Below are positions 42,116 to 50,809 of a stretch of 64,000 nt of DNA, piece by piece. Origin of the DNA: Chryseobacterium sp. MEBOG06 (GTDB taxonomy: Bacteria; Bacteroidota; Bacteroidia; Flavobacteriales; Weeksellaceae); contig NZ_CP084580.1 of assembly GCF_021869765.1 (NCBI RefSeq), positions 682,001-746,000 of the forward strand. The letters run 5' to 3'. A model generated the notes under the pieces. The model was given only the letters and a program-made list of their open reading frames with translations, did no database searches and had not been told where the DNA came from. A program made the translations under genes and the position numbers. Within the stretch, counting starts at the first letter, position 1, and the number at the start of each line of letters is the position of its first letter.

Positions 42116-43495
42116 TTATAGTCCGAACATTCTTGCAAACAGATCCGGGAAGATCCCCAGGATGATAATCAAAGCAATTACAATTACTGCAACGATATTG
42201 TAAGTAAGAGTAACTTTCTCTGATGATTTGAATGTTGATTCTTTAAAGAAGAACATTGCAATAATTAATCTTAAATAGTAAGCTATTGATAAGGCAGAAC
42301 CTAAAACGGCTACCAATACTAAGAAAGCTGCACCGTTCATGGCTTGGGAGAATAAAGCAAATTTCCCCATGAAACCAGCTGTCAGCGGAACTCCTGCCAT
42401 TGAAAGCATAGAGATTGCTGCTACTGTTGCCAATAAAGGTTCAGTTTTTGCCAATCCTTTGAAAGCTCCAAAAGAAGTTTCTCTCTTTAATTTTTCTACC
42501 CAGATAAGGCACATGAAAACTCCTACTGTAGATAAAGAATAAGCAAATAAATAAAATGCTAAGTTATAAGTAGAAAGGCTTGTCATTCCGAAGAATACCA
42601 ATCCGATATATCCAGCGTGAGAAACTGAAGAGTAAGCCAACATTCTTTTTGCATTGGTCTGAGCAAGCCCCATAACGTTTGCCAAAAGCAATGTAATGAT
42701 TAAGAATACTCCTAAAACATTAATCCATTCATGAGTAACTCCTGCAAAACCAATTGTCATTAATCTGAACAGTGCAAAGAATCCGGAGATTTTTACTACA
42801 CTCGCCATAAAAGCAGTGATCAATGAAGGAGAACCTGCATATACATCAGGGCTCCACATATGGAACGGTGCTAAAGCTACCTTGAAAGCTAATGCACAAA
42901 GGATCAATAATACTCCTAAGATAAACATTACATTAGAAGCATTTGCAACTCCAAAGTCATGAATTTTATAGAGATCAAAGCTTCCGGTACTTCCATAGAT
43001 GAACGCAATACCAAACAGTAAGAAACCTGTTGCGAATGCACCCATTAAGAAATATTTGATCGAAGCTTCGTTTGATCTTAAATCAGTTTTGTTGGCACCT
43101 GCCATTACATATAATGGGATAGAAAGGATTTCAACTCCCAGGAATAATGTTACCAGGTTCTGATATCCGAAAAGGGTGATCCCACCACATAATGCAAATA
43201 GCATCAATGCATATAATTCTGACTGGTGGCTTCTGTGATTGCTGAATGCGAAACCTCCCAGAAAGAATAACAATAATGTTGTTACAATTGATATTTTAGT
43301 GAATAATGCAGCATTGGCACTGTATTCATACATATGCTTGTAATGATCAAAGAATGAACACTCAGGCATAAAACTTACGTACAATGCGATGATTAATCCT
43401 AAAATTCCAATGTATCTTGCGAATTTTCCCTGTTCAAAAACTCCTGAAAATAACGCAATAACTGCCGTTAGGAAAACAATAATTAAAACACTCAT
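42116..43495 (-). CDS. nuoN: NADH:quinone oxidoreductase subunit N
   Basis: A 459-residue polytopic subunit of complex I, one of three antiporter-like proton channels. Typical stretches are LGVEILSIPLYVMAGANK with the TM5 Glu, FLMGAFATGFLLFGIAFIYG, FKVALAPFHMWSPDVYAGSPSLITAFM with the channel Lys and Pro, and AYSSVSHAGYIGL. Last gene of the operon, separated from nuoM by a 161-bp spacer holding inverted heptad arrays, and followed by the operon terminator. Confidence 0.95.
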   Translation of the reverse strand: MSVLIIVFLTAVIALFSGVFEQGKFARYIGILGLIIALYVSFMPECSFFDHYKHMYEYSANAALFTKISIVTTLLLFFLGGFAFSNHRSHQSELYALMLFALCGGITLFGYQNLVTLFLGVEILSIPLYVMAGANKTDLRSNEASIKYFLMGAFATGFLLFGIAFIYGSTGSFDLYKIHDFGVANASNVMFILGVLLILCALAFKVALAPFHMWSPDVYAGSPSLITAFMASVVKISGFFALFRLMTIGFAGVTHEWINVLGVFLIITLLLANVMGLAQTNAKRMLAYSSVSHAGYIGLVFFGMTSLSTYNLAFYLFAYSLSTVGVFMCLIWVEKLKRETSFGAFKGLAKTEPLLATVAAISMLSMAGVPLTAGFMGKFALFSQAMNGAAFLVLVAVLGSALSIAYYLRLIIAMFFFKESTFKSSEKVTLTYNIVAVIVIALIIILGIFPDLFARMFGL

Positions 43496-43496
43496 A

Positions 43497-43659
43497 ATAT
43501 AGATTTGAGATGTGAGATTTTAAAATTGAAAGTTTTAAAGTTGAAAACTGAAAGCTTGCGATGATGGTAAACCATTTCCTTAAAGTCTTTGTTTTTTCTC
43601 TTTATTCTTTTTCTCTTCTAATCTCTTAAATTTTTAATTTTTAAATCTTTTAATTCTTA
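43497..43659. repeat. Heptad-period arrays in the nuoM-nuoN spacer
   Basis: Left array 43497-43553: eight 7-bp units with one extra base at 43532, ending mostly in GAGA or GAAA. Right array 43625-43659: five 7-bp units of the CTTAAAT/TTTTAAA type, just beyond the nuoM stop. Confidence 0.55.
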
Positions 43660-45150
43660 ATTAGCCATTGCGGTGTAGATAAACTTCACTGAACTACCCA
43701 CCATGTCGATTACCGGTTGTGGGTAAATACCCAATAAGATCACAAATACCGCTAAACTTGCCAATACAGAAAATTCTACACCCGATAAGTCTTTTGCTGT
43801 ACTTAGAACGGCTGCATCTCCTTCTCCAAACATTGCTTTTCCGTAGAATCTCAGTAAGTACACTGCACAAAGAATTACCGTAAGACCAGCAATTACTGCT
43901 GCTGTTCCGTTAAAATCATACACTGATTTCAATAGAATGAATTCTCCGATGAATCCATTGGTTAATGGAACTCCCATTGAACCTAATATGATGATCAAGA
44001 ACAATACTGCAAATTTAGGGGCCACCTTTGCTAACCCACCCATTTGTCTGATATCTCTTGATTTAAATCTCTTGTATAAAATATCACAACAGTAGAATAA
44101 TCCCACTACGTTGATACCGTGAGCGAAAGTCTGTACTAATGCTCCTTCAGCACCTTCCACATTGAATGTTCCTCTTAGAGTAACTACTGCTGAAGCAAAG
44201 ATCCCTGCCACCATCAATCCTACGTGAGAGAATGAAGAATAAGCAATAATTCTTTTCATATCCGTCTGGATGATCGCAATCAGTGCTCCGTGGACAATTC
44301 CAACAATAGCAAGGATGATCACAATCTGTCCGGAAATTCCTGCAATAGGAAGTGGAGTAATTGGAAGTAAATAACGCATTAGACCATAAACTGCCATTTT
44401 AAGCATAATACCGGATAACAACATCGATCCCTGAGTAGGAGAGTAGGTATAGGTATCAGGCTGCCAGGTATGGAAAGGGAATACCGGTAATTTCACTGCA
44501 AATGCAAAGAAAATAAACCAAAATACCACAGTCTGCTGTACTTCATTCAGTTGTGCATTATATAGATCTGTTAAAGCGAATGATGCAGAGTGGTTGTACA
44601 CATAGATCAATCCGGCTAACATAAATAAAGATCCAACGAATGTATATACGAAGAATTTCGTAGTGAATTCAAACCTTTTATTTTCTTGTCCCCAAAGTCC
44701 GGCGATAAACCAAATTGGAATCAATGTTACTTCCCAGAAAATGTAGAACAACAATCCGTCTAAAGACGTGAATACTCCTACAAGACCGAACTGCATGAGC
44801 AGAATCAAACCGTAGAATGTATTTCTGTAGTTTACACTTTCATTGAAAGAAGATAAAATGATGATTGGCACCAAAATGTTGGTCAGCAATAAAAGAAGCA
44901 TACTCATCCCATCGATACCGAAGTGAAGAGAGCTCTTCATAAATTGTGACCAGGGATAATTGATTTCATGCTGCAATACACTATCTACGGTCGGAGTAAA
45001 ATCGAAATCCGAAAGTATATAAAATGTAAGAAGCATTTGGACCAATGCAATTCCCAGTGCCAAATATTTGCTGGAATTACTCTTCCATGCAAAAACTAAT
45101 CCCGAACCTACTAGAGGTAAAAGTAATAATGTTAATAATAAACAAGACAT
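43657..45150 (-). CDS. nuoM: NADH:quinone oxidoreductase subunit M
   Basis: A 497-residue antiporter-like subunit. GLLFYIFWEVTLIPIWFIAGLWG carries the key Glu, FFAFAVKLPVFPFHTWQPDTYTYSPTQGSMLLSGIMLKMAVYGLMR the channel Lys and helix break, and AYSSFSHVGLMVAGIF the second broken helix. Length agrees with the family. It begins 2 bp after the nuoL stop. Confidence 0.96.
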   Translation of the reverse strand: MSCLLLTLLLLPLVGSGLVFAWKSNSSKYLALGIALVQMLLTFYILSDFDFTPTVDSVLQHEINYPWSQFMKSSLHFGIDGMSMLLLLLTNILVPIIILSSFNESVNYRNTFYGLILLMQFGLVGVFTSLDGLLFYIFWEVTLIPIWFIAGLWGQENKRFEFTTKFFVYTFVGSLFMLAGLIYVYNHSASFALTDLYNAQLNEVQQTVVFWFIFFAFAVKLPVFPFHTWQPDTYTYSPTQGSMLLSGIMLKMAVYGLMRYLLPITPLPIAGISGQIVIILAIVGIVHGALIAIIQTDMKRIIAYSSFSHVGLMVAGIFASAVVTLRGTFNVEGAEGALVQTFAHGINVVGLFYCCDILYKRFKSRDIRQMGGLAKVAPKFAVLFLIIILGSMGVPLTNGFIGEFILLKSVYDFNGTAAVIAGLTVILCAVYLLRFYGKAMFGEGDAAVLSTAKDLSGVEFSVLASLAVFVILLGIYPQPVIDMVGSSVKFIYTAMAN

Positions 45151-45152
45151 TA

Positions 45153-47066
45153 TTATTGTAATAAAAAGTTAACAATTAATATAATTCCCACAGCTAAAGA
45201 CATGATAAGAATATACGTCTCTACATTTCCGTTTTGAACACGCTTCATAGCTTTTCCGCTGTCTTCAGCACCATCCCCTACAAAGGTTACAAAACGGTCT
45301 AAGATTCCCTTATCAAACATCTTTCCTCCGCGTCCTAATCCTTCAACAGTTTTTACAATCAATGCGTTGTAAAGTTCGTCAACGTATAATTTCTTAGCAG
45401 AAAGCTTTTCCCATCCGGTGTAGTTTTCTTCTGCAACAGCCATCTTTTTCTTTTTCACATAGGTATTTCTAACGATAAACCATACGGAGAAGAACATAAG
45501 TACTGTAGCTGCCAATAAGATCATTTCAGTATTGAAAGGCACTCCTGAAAGTGTCGCTTCCATCTGGCTGTAGCTTTGTTCCGTAAGAACAGGCTTTAAC
45601 CATTCCATCAGCTTAGCATAGTGCCCGTGCCCGATGAAGTGCGGCAGGTTGATAAAACCTCCGATTACAGAAAGAACAGCCAATACGATCAATGGTATTG
45701 TCATATTTGACGGACTTTCATGTAAATGATGTTTTTGTTCTTCTGTACCTCTGAATTCCCCGTGGAAAGTCAGATAGTATAGTCTGAACATATACGTAGC
45801 AGTGATTGCTGCTAATATGAATAAGATAACCCAGTAAATAGGATTCTTAGCGAAAGCTGCCACTAAAATTTCGTCTTTAGAAATCATCCCTGATAGCAAA
45901 GGGAAACCTGATATTGCTAATGTTCCGATAAGGAATGTCGCGTGGGTAAGAGGAATATATTTTTTAAGACCTCCCATGAAACGCATATCCTGTTCGTTGC
46001 TCATTGCGTGGATTACAGAACCGGCACCTAAGAATAATAAAGCTTTGAAGAATGCATGCGTCATTACGTGGAACATTGCTGTTGTATACGCTCCAAGACC
46101 TAAAGCGATGAACATAAATCCAAGTTGTGAAACGGTAGAGTAGGCCAATACTTTTTTGATATCGTTTTGACGTAGTGCATAGAATCCTGCTAAAGCTGCC
46201 GTTAGGAATCCGATGAATAAAATCCCTCCCTGTACTGTAGGGGCCAAAGTAAATAAGAAATTTGATCTTACTACCAAATAGATCCCTGCAGTTACCATGG
46301 TTGCTGCGTGGATCAATGCTGATACCGGAGTTGGTCCCGCCATCGCGTCTGGTAACCATGTATATAGTGGAACCTGAGCAGATTTACCGGTAGCACCGAT
46401 GAATAAACTCGCTGTGATAAAGATAATCACTGTTCCGTCTAATTCAAATTTTGAAGCATTTTCTGCTACAGAAAGATAATCTACAGCGTTTGTCTGAGAG
46501 GCGATCATAAAGATGCCGATCAACAAAGCAAGGTCACCAATTCTGTTCATGATGAAAGCTTTTCTTGCTGCTTTACCGTATTCTTCGTTGGTATACCAGA
46601 ATCCGATCAACAGGTAAGAACAAAGACCTACTCCCTCCCATCCAATGAATAAGATAAGGTAGTTGCTTCCCATCACTAAAAGTAACATCGAGAAGATGAA
46701 AAGATTCAGATAAGTAAAAAACTTATAGAATCCTTTGTCATGACTCATATATCCGATAGAGTATAGGTGGATCAATGATCCAATACCCGTGATGATCATT
46801 ACCATCATTAATGAAAGCTGATCAATCTGGAATCCAAAATTAATTTGTACTCCATTTACTCTAAACCATTCAAAAGCTTTTACGATTACAGGCTGGCTTT
46901 CAGAATTGAAATTCATGAAAAGACTTACAGCGATACAGAAAGATCCGAATACTGCTGCAGTGGCCAAAGAACCAACCAGTATTTTTGGAAGATTTTTTCC
47001 AAATAAACCGTTAATAAGAAACCCTAAAAGTGGTAAAAGTACTATTGCATATACTAGATTCTCCAT
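45153..47066 (-). CDS. nuoL: NADH:quinone oxidoreductase subunit L
   Basis: A 637-residue subunit, the distal antiporter-like channel with the long lateral helix. Diagnostic regions are YLILFIGWEGVGLCSYLLIGFW, FIGATGKSAQVPLYTWLPDAMAGPTPVSALIHAATMVTAGIYL and AYSTVSQLGFMFIALG. The C-terminal lateral helix and anchor are present, ending LLQ. It is packed 2 bp from nuoK and 2 bp from nuoM. Confidence 0.96.
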   Translation of the reverse strand: MENLVYAIVLLPLLGFLINGLFGKNLPKILVGSLATAAVFGSFCIAVSLFMNFNSESQPVIVKAFEWFRVNGVQINFGFQIDQLSLMMVMIITGIGSLIHLYSIGYMSHDKGFYKFFTYLNLFIFSMLLLVMGSNYLILFIGWEGVGLCSYLLIGFWYTNEEYGKAARKAFIMNRIGDLALLIGIFMIASQTNAVDYLSVAENASKFELDGTVIIFITASLFIGATGKSAQVPLYTWLPDAMAGPTPVSALIHAATMVTAGIYLVVRSNFLFTLAPTVQGGILFIGFLTAALAGFYALRQNDIKKVLAYSTVSQLGFMFIALGLGAYTTAMFHVMTHAFFKALLFLGAGSVIHAMSNEQDMRFMGGLKKYIPLTHATFLIGTLAISGFPLLSGMISKDEILVAAFAKNPIYWVILFILAAITATYMFRLYYLTFHGEFRGTEEQKHHLHESPSNMTIPLIVLAVLSVIGGFINLPHFIGHGHYAKLMEWLKPVLTEQSYSQMEATLSGVPFNTEMILLAATVLMFFSVWFIVRNTYVKKKKMAVAEENYTGWEKLSAKKLYVDELYNALIVKTVEGLGRGGKMFDKGILDRFVTFVGDGAEDSGKAMKRVQNGNVETYILIMSLAVGIILIVNFLLQ

Positions 47067-47068
47067 TC

Positions 47069-47398
47069 TTATCCTCTTAATTTATTAAATATACTTACAT
47101 CTACAGAACGGGTATTTCTATATAGCATAGCAATAATTGCCAGACCTACTGCTACTTCAGCAGCAGCCACCACCATAATGAAGAAAACTAAAAGTTGTCC
47201 GTCGCCGTTGCCTTTATATGCTGAGAAAGCTGCCAACAAAAGGTTTACAGAATTCAGCATAAGCTCTACACAGCCCAGAATCACAATAGCATTTTTTCTA
47301 AGCAATACTCCCATCACTCCCAAACAGAACAAAACTGATGAAAGAATGATGAAGTAGTCCAAAGGGATGCTTTGTATAAATGTATTTACTTCTCCCAT
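47069..47398 (-). CDS. nuoK: NADH:quinone oxidoreductase subunit K
   Basis: A 109-residue three-helix subunit. The conserved glutamates are in VILGCVELMLNSVNLLLAAF and VAAAEVAVGLAIIAMLYR, which matches NuoK. The protein is slightly longer at the N-terminus (MGEVNTFIQSIPL) than the usual 100 residues. It follows nuoJ after 4 bp. Confidence 0.96.
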   Translation of the reverse strand: MGEVNTFIQSIPLDYFIILSSVLFCLGVMGVLLRKNAIVILGCVELMLNSVNLLLAAFSAYKGNGDGQLLVFFIMVVAAAEVAVGLAIIAMLYRNTRSVDVSIFNKLRG

Positions 47399-47402
47399 AA
47401 TT

Positions 47403-47900
47403 TTATAAATCTTTTTTACCGATTAATACCGCGCCTACGATACCTGCCAAAATTAGGATGGAAGCAAGCTCAAACGGTAAAACATATTCATTGAATAAAA
47501 GTCTACCCAGATTTTTAGTAAGACCAACCCCTCTGTCTACATTTTCAACAACAATGTGGTTGTCTCTTACGCCTCTGAATACACCTAGCACACCTACTAG
47601 AAGAATACCTGCTGTAAAAACCCCAACAAACTTTAAAGTATTGTTCTTCTTACTTTCGTCTCCTTTATTAAGGTTAAGCATCATTAAGATGTAAAGGAAA
47701 AGTACCATAATGGCACCTGCGTACACTATAATCTGGATAATTGCTAAGAACTGTGCATTCAGAAGGATGTACATTCCGGCAATTGAAAACATCGTAACAA
47801 TCAATGACAAAATAGCATATAAAGGATTTTTTGCAAATACAAAATAAACAGCACTTGCAACTGCTAAAAACGCCACCAAGAAAAATAAAAACTGATCCAT
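47403..47900 (-). CDS. nuoJ: NADH:quinone oxidoreductase subunit J
   Basis: A 165-residue five-helix subunit. FVFAKNPLYAILSLIVTMFSIAGMYILLNAQFLAIIQIIVYAGAIMVLFLYILMMLN spans the pi-bulge helix of NuoJ (here around QIIVYAGAIMVLFL). The first codon overlaps the nuoI stop by one base. Confidence 0.96.
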   Translation of the reverse strand: MDQFLFFLVAFLAVASAVYFVFAKNPLYAILSLIVTMFSIAGMYILLNAQFLAIIQIIVYAGAIMVLFLYILMMLNLNKGDESKKNNTLKFVGVFTAGILLVGVLGVFRGVRDNHIVVENVDRGVGLTKNLGRLLFNEYVLPFELASILILAGIVGAVLIGKKDL

Positions 47901-48457
47901 TATTTTACCGCATTTTTTTGTTTCTCGGATTGTCTTGTCGTAATGTCAATCCTTTCATTTATTTTTTCAACTAATTTATCTTTTCCATAGATAAAAGAAC
48001 CTCTGTTGGTTTCTACATCCACCAATCTGTCTGTAAGATAGATGGCAGATTTAGGACAAGCTTCCTCACACATTCCACAGAAGATACATCTCAGCATATT
48101 AATTTCATATACTGAAGCATATTTTTCTTCTCTGTAAAGACCTTTTTCCTCTTTGGTTCTTTCAGCAGCAGTCATCGTGATGGCTTCTGCAGGACAAGCT
48201 ACCGCACAAAGTCCACAAGCTGTACATCTTTCTCTGCCTTCTTCGTCTCTTTTTAAAACGTGCTGGCCTCTCCAGATAGTAGCTCTAGGTTTCTGTACTT
48301 CCGGATACGAATATACTGCGGGAGCACCCTTTATCACGGTTCTTACAGCATGCTTAAAGGTAATCCCCATCCCTGTAAAAATGGCAGGAAGGTAGATTTT
48401 TTCAGCAAGGGTCATCTCTTTATTGGAAACAACTTTTGATCTGTTTGTAAGTTTCAT
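47900..48457 (-). CDS. nuoI: NADH:quinone oxidoreductase subunit I (two 4Fe-4S)
   Basis: A 185-residue ferredoxin-like subunit carrying clusters N6a and N6b. The two CxxCxxCxxxCP motifs read CTACGLCAVACP and CIFCGMCEEACP. An N-terminal amphipathic helix (about 15-40) docks it to the membrane arm. A 152-bp spacer with a heptad array separates it from nuoH upstream. Family length and order are normal. Confidence 0.96.
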   Translation of the reverse strand: MKLTNRSKVVSNKEMTLAEKIYLPAIFTGMGITFKHAVRTVIKGAPAVYSYPEVQKPRATIWRGQHVLKRDEEGRERCTACGLCAVACPAEAITMTAAERTKEEKGLYREEKYASVYEINMLRCIFCGMCEEACPKSAIYLTDRLVDVETNRGSFIYGKDKLVEKINERIDITTRQSEKQKNAVK

Positions 48458-48461
48458 TTAA

Positions 48462-48496
48462 TTATAGATATTAGATGTTAGACATTAGATCTTAGA
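48462..48496. repeat. Heptad-period array (5 units) in the nuoH-nuoI spacer
   Basis: Five consecutive 7-bp units of consensus NNTTAGA start at 48462, 48469, 48476, 48483 and 48490. Only the first two bases vary, apart from the first unit (TTATAGA). Confidence 0.8.
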
Positions 48497-48609
48497 CTAA
48501 TCTTGTCTGTTATCTTAATTATTTAATATTGATGATTGAATATGACACGCTAAAGATAAAGCTTTGATTTCATTATCAAATTTTCAAATCAGCTCATTTT
48601 CAAATTTTC

Positions 48610-49671
48610 CTAGTTTGCAAATGCTAAAATTACAGCTCCTGTAACTAATAGATTTACTAATGCCATTGGAATCAACGTTTTCCATCCCAAATGCATTAAT
48701 TGATCATATCTGAATCTTGGAAGTGTCCATCTGATCCACATGAAGATCAAAATTCCAATTACTGTCTTGGTAAGGAATGCTACAATACTCAAAATTCCTG
48801 CAGTGTTTTCACCCCAGTGCTGAGTTACCCATTCTATACCAGGATAGTTGTACCCTCCGAAGAAAAGAACCACCATGAATGCATTAGAGATAAACATGTT
48901 CACATATTCTCCGAACATATATAATCCTAACTTCATAGAAGAGTATTCTGTAGAATATCCTGTTACCAATTCAGATTCACATTCAGGTAAATCGAAAGGG
49001 TGTCTGTTGGTTTCTGCTAAGGCTGCTACAAAGAAAACAAGGAAGGCGATTGGCTGGTAGAAAATGTTCCAGTTCATACCATCAATATGAATTAATCCCC
49101 AAAGTTTTCCTGAAGTCTGACTTTCAGTAATTACTTTTAGATCCAGACTTCCCGACATCATGATGATTGAAAGAAGTGCCAATCCCATTGCCAGTTCGTA
49201 AGAAATCATCTGAGAAGAAGCACGGATAGCACCTAATAATGAATATTTGTTGTTGGAAGCCCAACCTCCGATCATGATTCCGTAAACACCAATTGAAGCC
49301 ATTCCGATGATGAAAAGTACTCCAACGTCAATGTTGGCAACCTGAAGATCAAAAGAAGTACCTGCAATATTTAAACTTTTACCCCAAGGAATAACCGCCC
49401 CTGTGATTAATGAAATAAACATTACTAAAGCTGGTCCCAATACGAAAAGGAATTTTTCAGCATTGGCAGGGGTAAAGTCTTCTTTAAAGAAAAACTTTCC
49501 ACCATCAGCAAGAGGTTGCAATAATCCGAAAGGTCCGGCTCTGTTAGGACCAATTCTATCCTGCATGATTGAGGCAACTTTTCTTTCTGCCCAGGTAGAG
49601 TAGGCTGCGATCGTTAACGATAGCAAGAAAAGTGCTAATACAAGTATAAGTTTAAATGTAAGTAAATCCAT
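48610..49671 (-). CDS. nuoH: NADH:quinone oxidoreductase subunit H
   Basis: A 353-residue subunit forming the quinone cavity floor. Typical parts are AERKVASIMQDRIGPNRAGPFGLLQPLADGGKFFFKED at the N-terminus, and ETNRHPFDLPECESELVTGYSTEYSSMKLG with the conserved acidic loop. Eight membrane helices are expected. It lies between spacers that both contain heptad arrays (nuoG side 98 bp, nuoI side 152 bp). Confidence 0.96.
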   Translation of the reverse strand: MDLLTFKLILVLALFLLSLTIAAYSTWAERKVASIMQDRIGPNRAGPFGLLQPLADGGKFFFKEDFTPANAEKFLFVLGPALVMFISLITGAVIPWGKSLNIAGTSFDLQVANIDVGVLFIIGMASIGVYGIMIGGWASNNKYSLLGAIRASSQMISYELAMGLALLSIIMMSGSLDLKVITESQTSGKLWGLIHIDGMNWNIFYQPIAFLVFFVAALAETNRHPFDLPECESELVTGYSTEYSSMKLGLYMFGEYVNMFISNAFMVVLFFGGYNYPGIEWVTQHWGENTAGILSIVAFLTKTVIGILIFMWIRWTLPRFRYDQLMHLGWKTLIPMALVNLLVTGAVILAFAN

Positions 49672-49687
49672 TTTTTATTGTAAAGAT

Positions 49688-49755
49688 TTTTAGATGTGAG
49701 ATGTCAGAGACTAGAGATAAGATAAGGTCTGTTGTCTAGTGTCTGAAATCTAATT
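49688..49755. repeat. Heptad-period inverted array in the nuoG-nuoH spacer
   Basis: Five units ending in AGA start at 49688, 49695, 49702, 49709 and 49716. After a 5-bp gap, four units beginning with TCT start at 49728, 49735, 49742 and 49749. The two halves are complementary in phase, so the spacer RNA can fold as a hairpin with a pairing block every 7 bases. Confidence 0.8.
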
Positions 49756-49769
49756 GTCTTTAATTAAAA

Positions 49770-50768
49770 TTATTTTTCGTCTTTTTCACTGATTTCCTTA
49801 GCCATTGGGTTGTCTAAAACTCTTAGCTCGTCCTTAGGCTTTTCGTAGTGATTCAATGAAATTACAGAGTGTCTGTCGATATGTCTAGGACCTTCAATAT
49901 TCCAGTCTGATAATGCTTTTCTTTCGAAACGGCAGGTATCACAGATGAATTCTTCTACTTCACCCCATTGATCTTTTCTTGCTGTTACTCTTACAATTTC
50001 ATCACCTTTCATCCAAACAACCGCTTTTCCGGAACACTTATCACACTTACAAGAAGCGTTCATTGGTTTTGTAAACCAAACTCTGCTTGCAAAACGAGCT
50101 GTTCTGTCTGTTAATGCTCCTACAGGACACACATCGATAATATTTCCGATGTAATCATTGTCTAAAGCTTTATTTAAATAGGTTGAAATTTCAGCATGAT
50201 CTCCTCTGAAAAGAATACCGTGTTCTCTTGTTTCTGTAAGCTGATTAGCTGTAAGCACACATCTTGCACAAAGAATACAACGGTTCATGTTTAATTTGAT
50301 GTTCGGTCCAAGATCATCAGCTTCGTAAGTATTTCTTTCGAATTCTGTTCTTGTACTTTCCACCCCATGCTCATAGCCTAAGTCCTGAAGGTGGCATTCT
50401 CCTGCCTGATCACAGATAGGGCAGTCTAGCGGGTGATTGACCAATAAGAATTCAGTAACCGCTTTTCTTCCATCCTGAGCTTTCTCAGACGTAAGGTTTT
50501 TTACCTCCATGCCGTCCATTACATTAGTTCTGCAGCTTGCTACTAATTTTGGCATAGGACGTGGATCAGCTTCAGATCCTTTAGAAACTTCAACTAAACA
50601 AGTTCTACATCTCCCTCCACTGGTCTCTAATTTGCTGTAGTAGCACATAGCGGGAGGTACAGATTTACCCCCGATCTGTCTTGCAGCTTCCAAAATAGAA
50701 GTACCAGGCAAAACTTCAGTAGTCTGTCCGTCTATAGTTATTTTGAATTTTTTAACTTCTTCGCTCAT
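49770..50768 (-). CDS. nuoG: NADH:quinone oxidoreductase subunit G, short form
   Basis: A 332-residue NuoG holding only the Fe-S N-terminal part. The 2Fe-2S ligands are C42, C54, C57 and C79, and the His/Cys 4Fe-4S motif is HPLDCPICDQAGEC. A further cluster motif is CILCARC with the later DVCPVGALT. The large molybdopterin-oxidoreductase-like domain of E. coli NuoG (about 900 residues) is missing; instead the protein ends after a CxCDKC...CDTCRFERK segment. Short NuoG is usual in this class as far as I recall. It is downstream of an outer-membrane protein gene in the operon. Confidence 0.94.
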   Translation of the reverse strand: MSEEVKKFKITIDGQTTEVLPGTSILEAARQIGGKSVPPAMCYYSKLETSGGRCRTCLVEVSKGSEADPRPMPKLVASCRTNVMDGMEVKNLTSEKAQDGRKAVTEFLLVNHPLDCPICDQAGECHLQDLGYEHGVESTRTEFERNTYEADDLGPNIKLNMNRCILCARCVLTANQLTETREHGILFRGDHAEISTYLNKALDNDYIGNIIDVCPVGALTDRTARFASRVWFTKPMNASCKCDKCSGKAVVWMKGDEIVRVTARKDQWGEVEEFICDTCRFERKALSDWNIEGPRHIDRHSVISLNHYEKPKDELRVLDNPMAKEISEKDEK

Positions 50769-50770
50769 AT

Positions 50771-50805
50771 TGTATGCTTTAAGCTTTATGCGTTCAGCAA
50801 TAGGC
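50771..50805. repeat. Heptad-period array (5 units) upstream of nuoG
   Basis: Five consecutive 7-bp units, all ending in GC, start at 50771, 50778, 50785, 50792 and 50799. They fill the 41-bp spacer. Confidence 0.75.
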
Positions 50806-50809
50806 TTTG

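Noticed and set aside
45964..46359. 131-codon frame on the same strand within nuoL
   Set aside because: It is an out-of-frame shadow of nuoL, which has full family motifs over the same bases.
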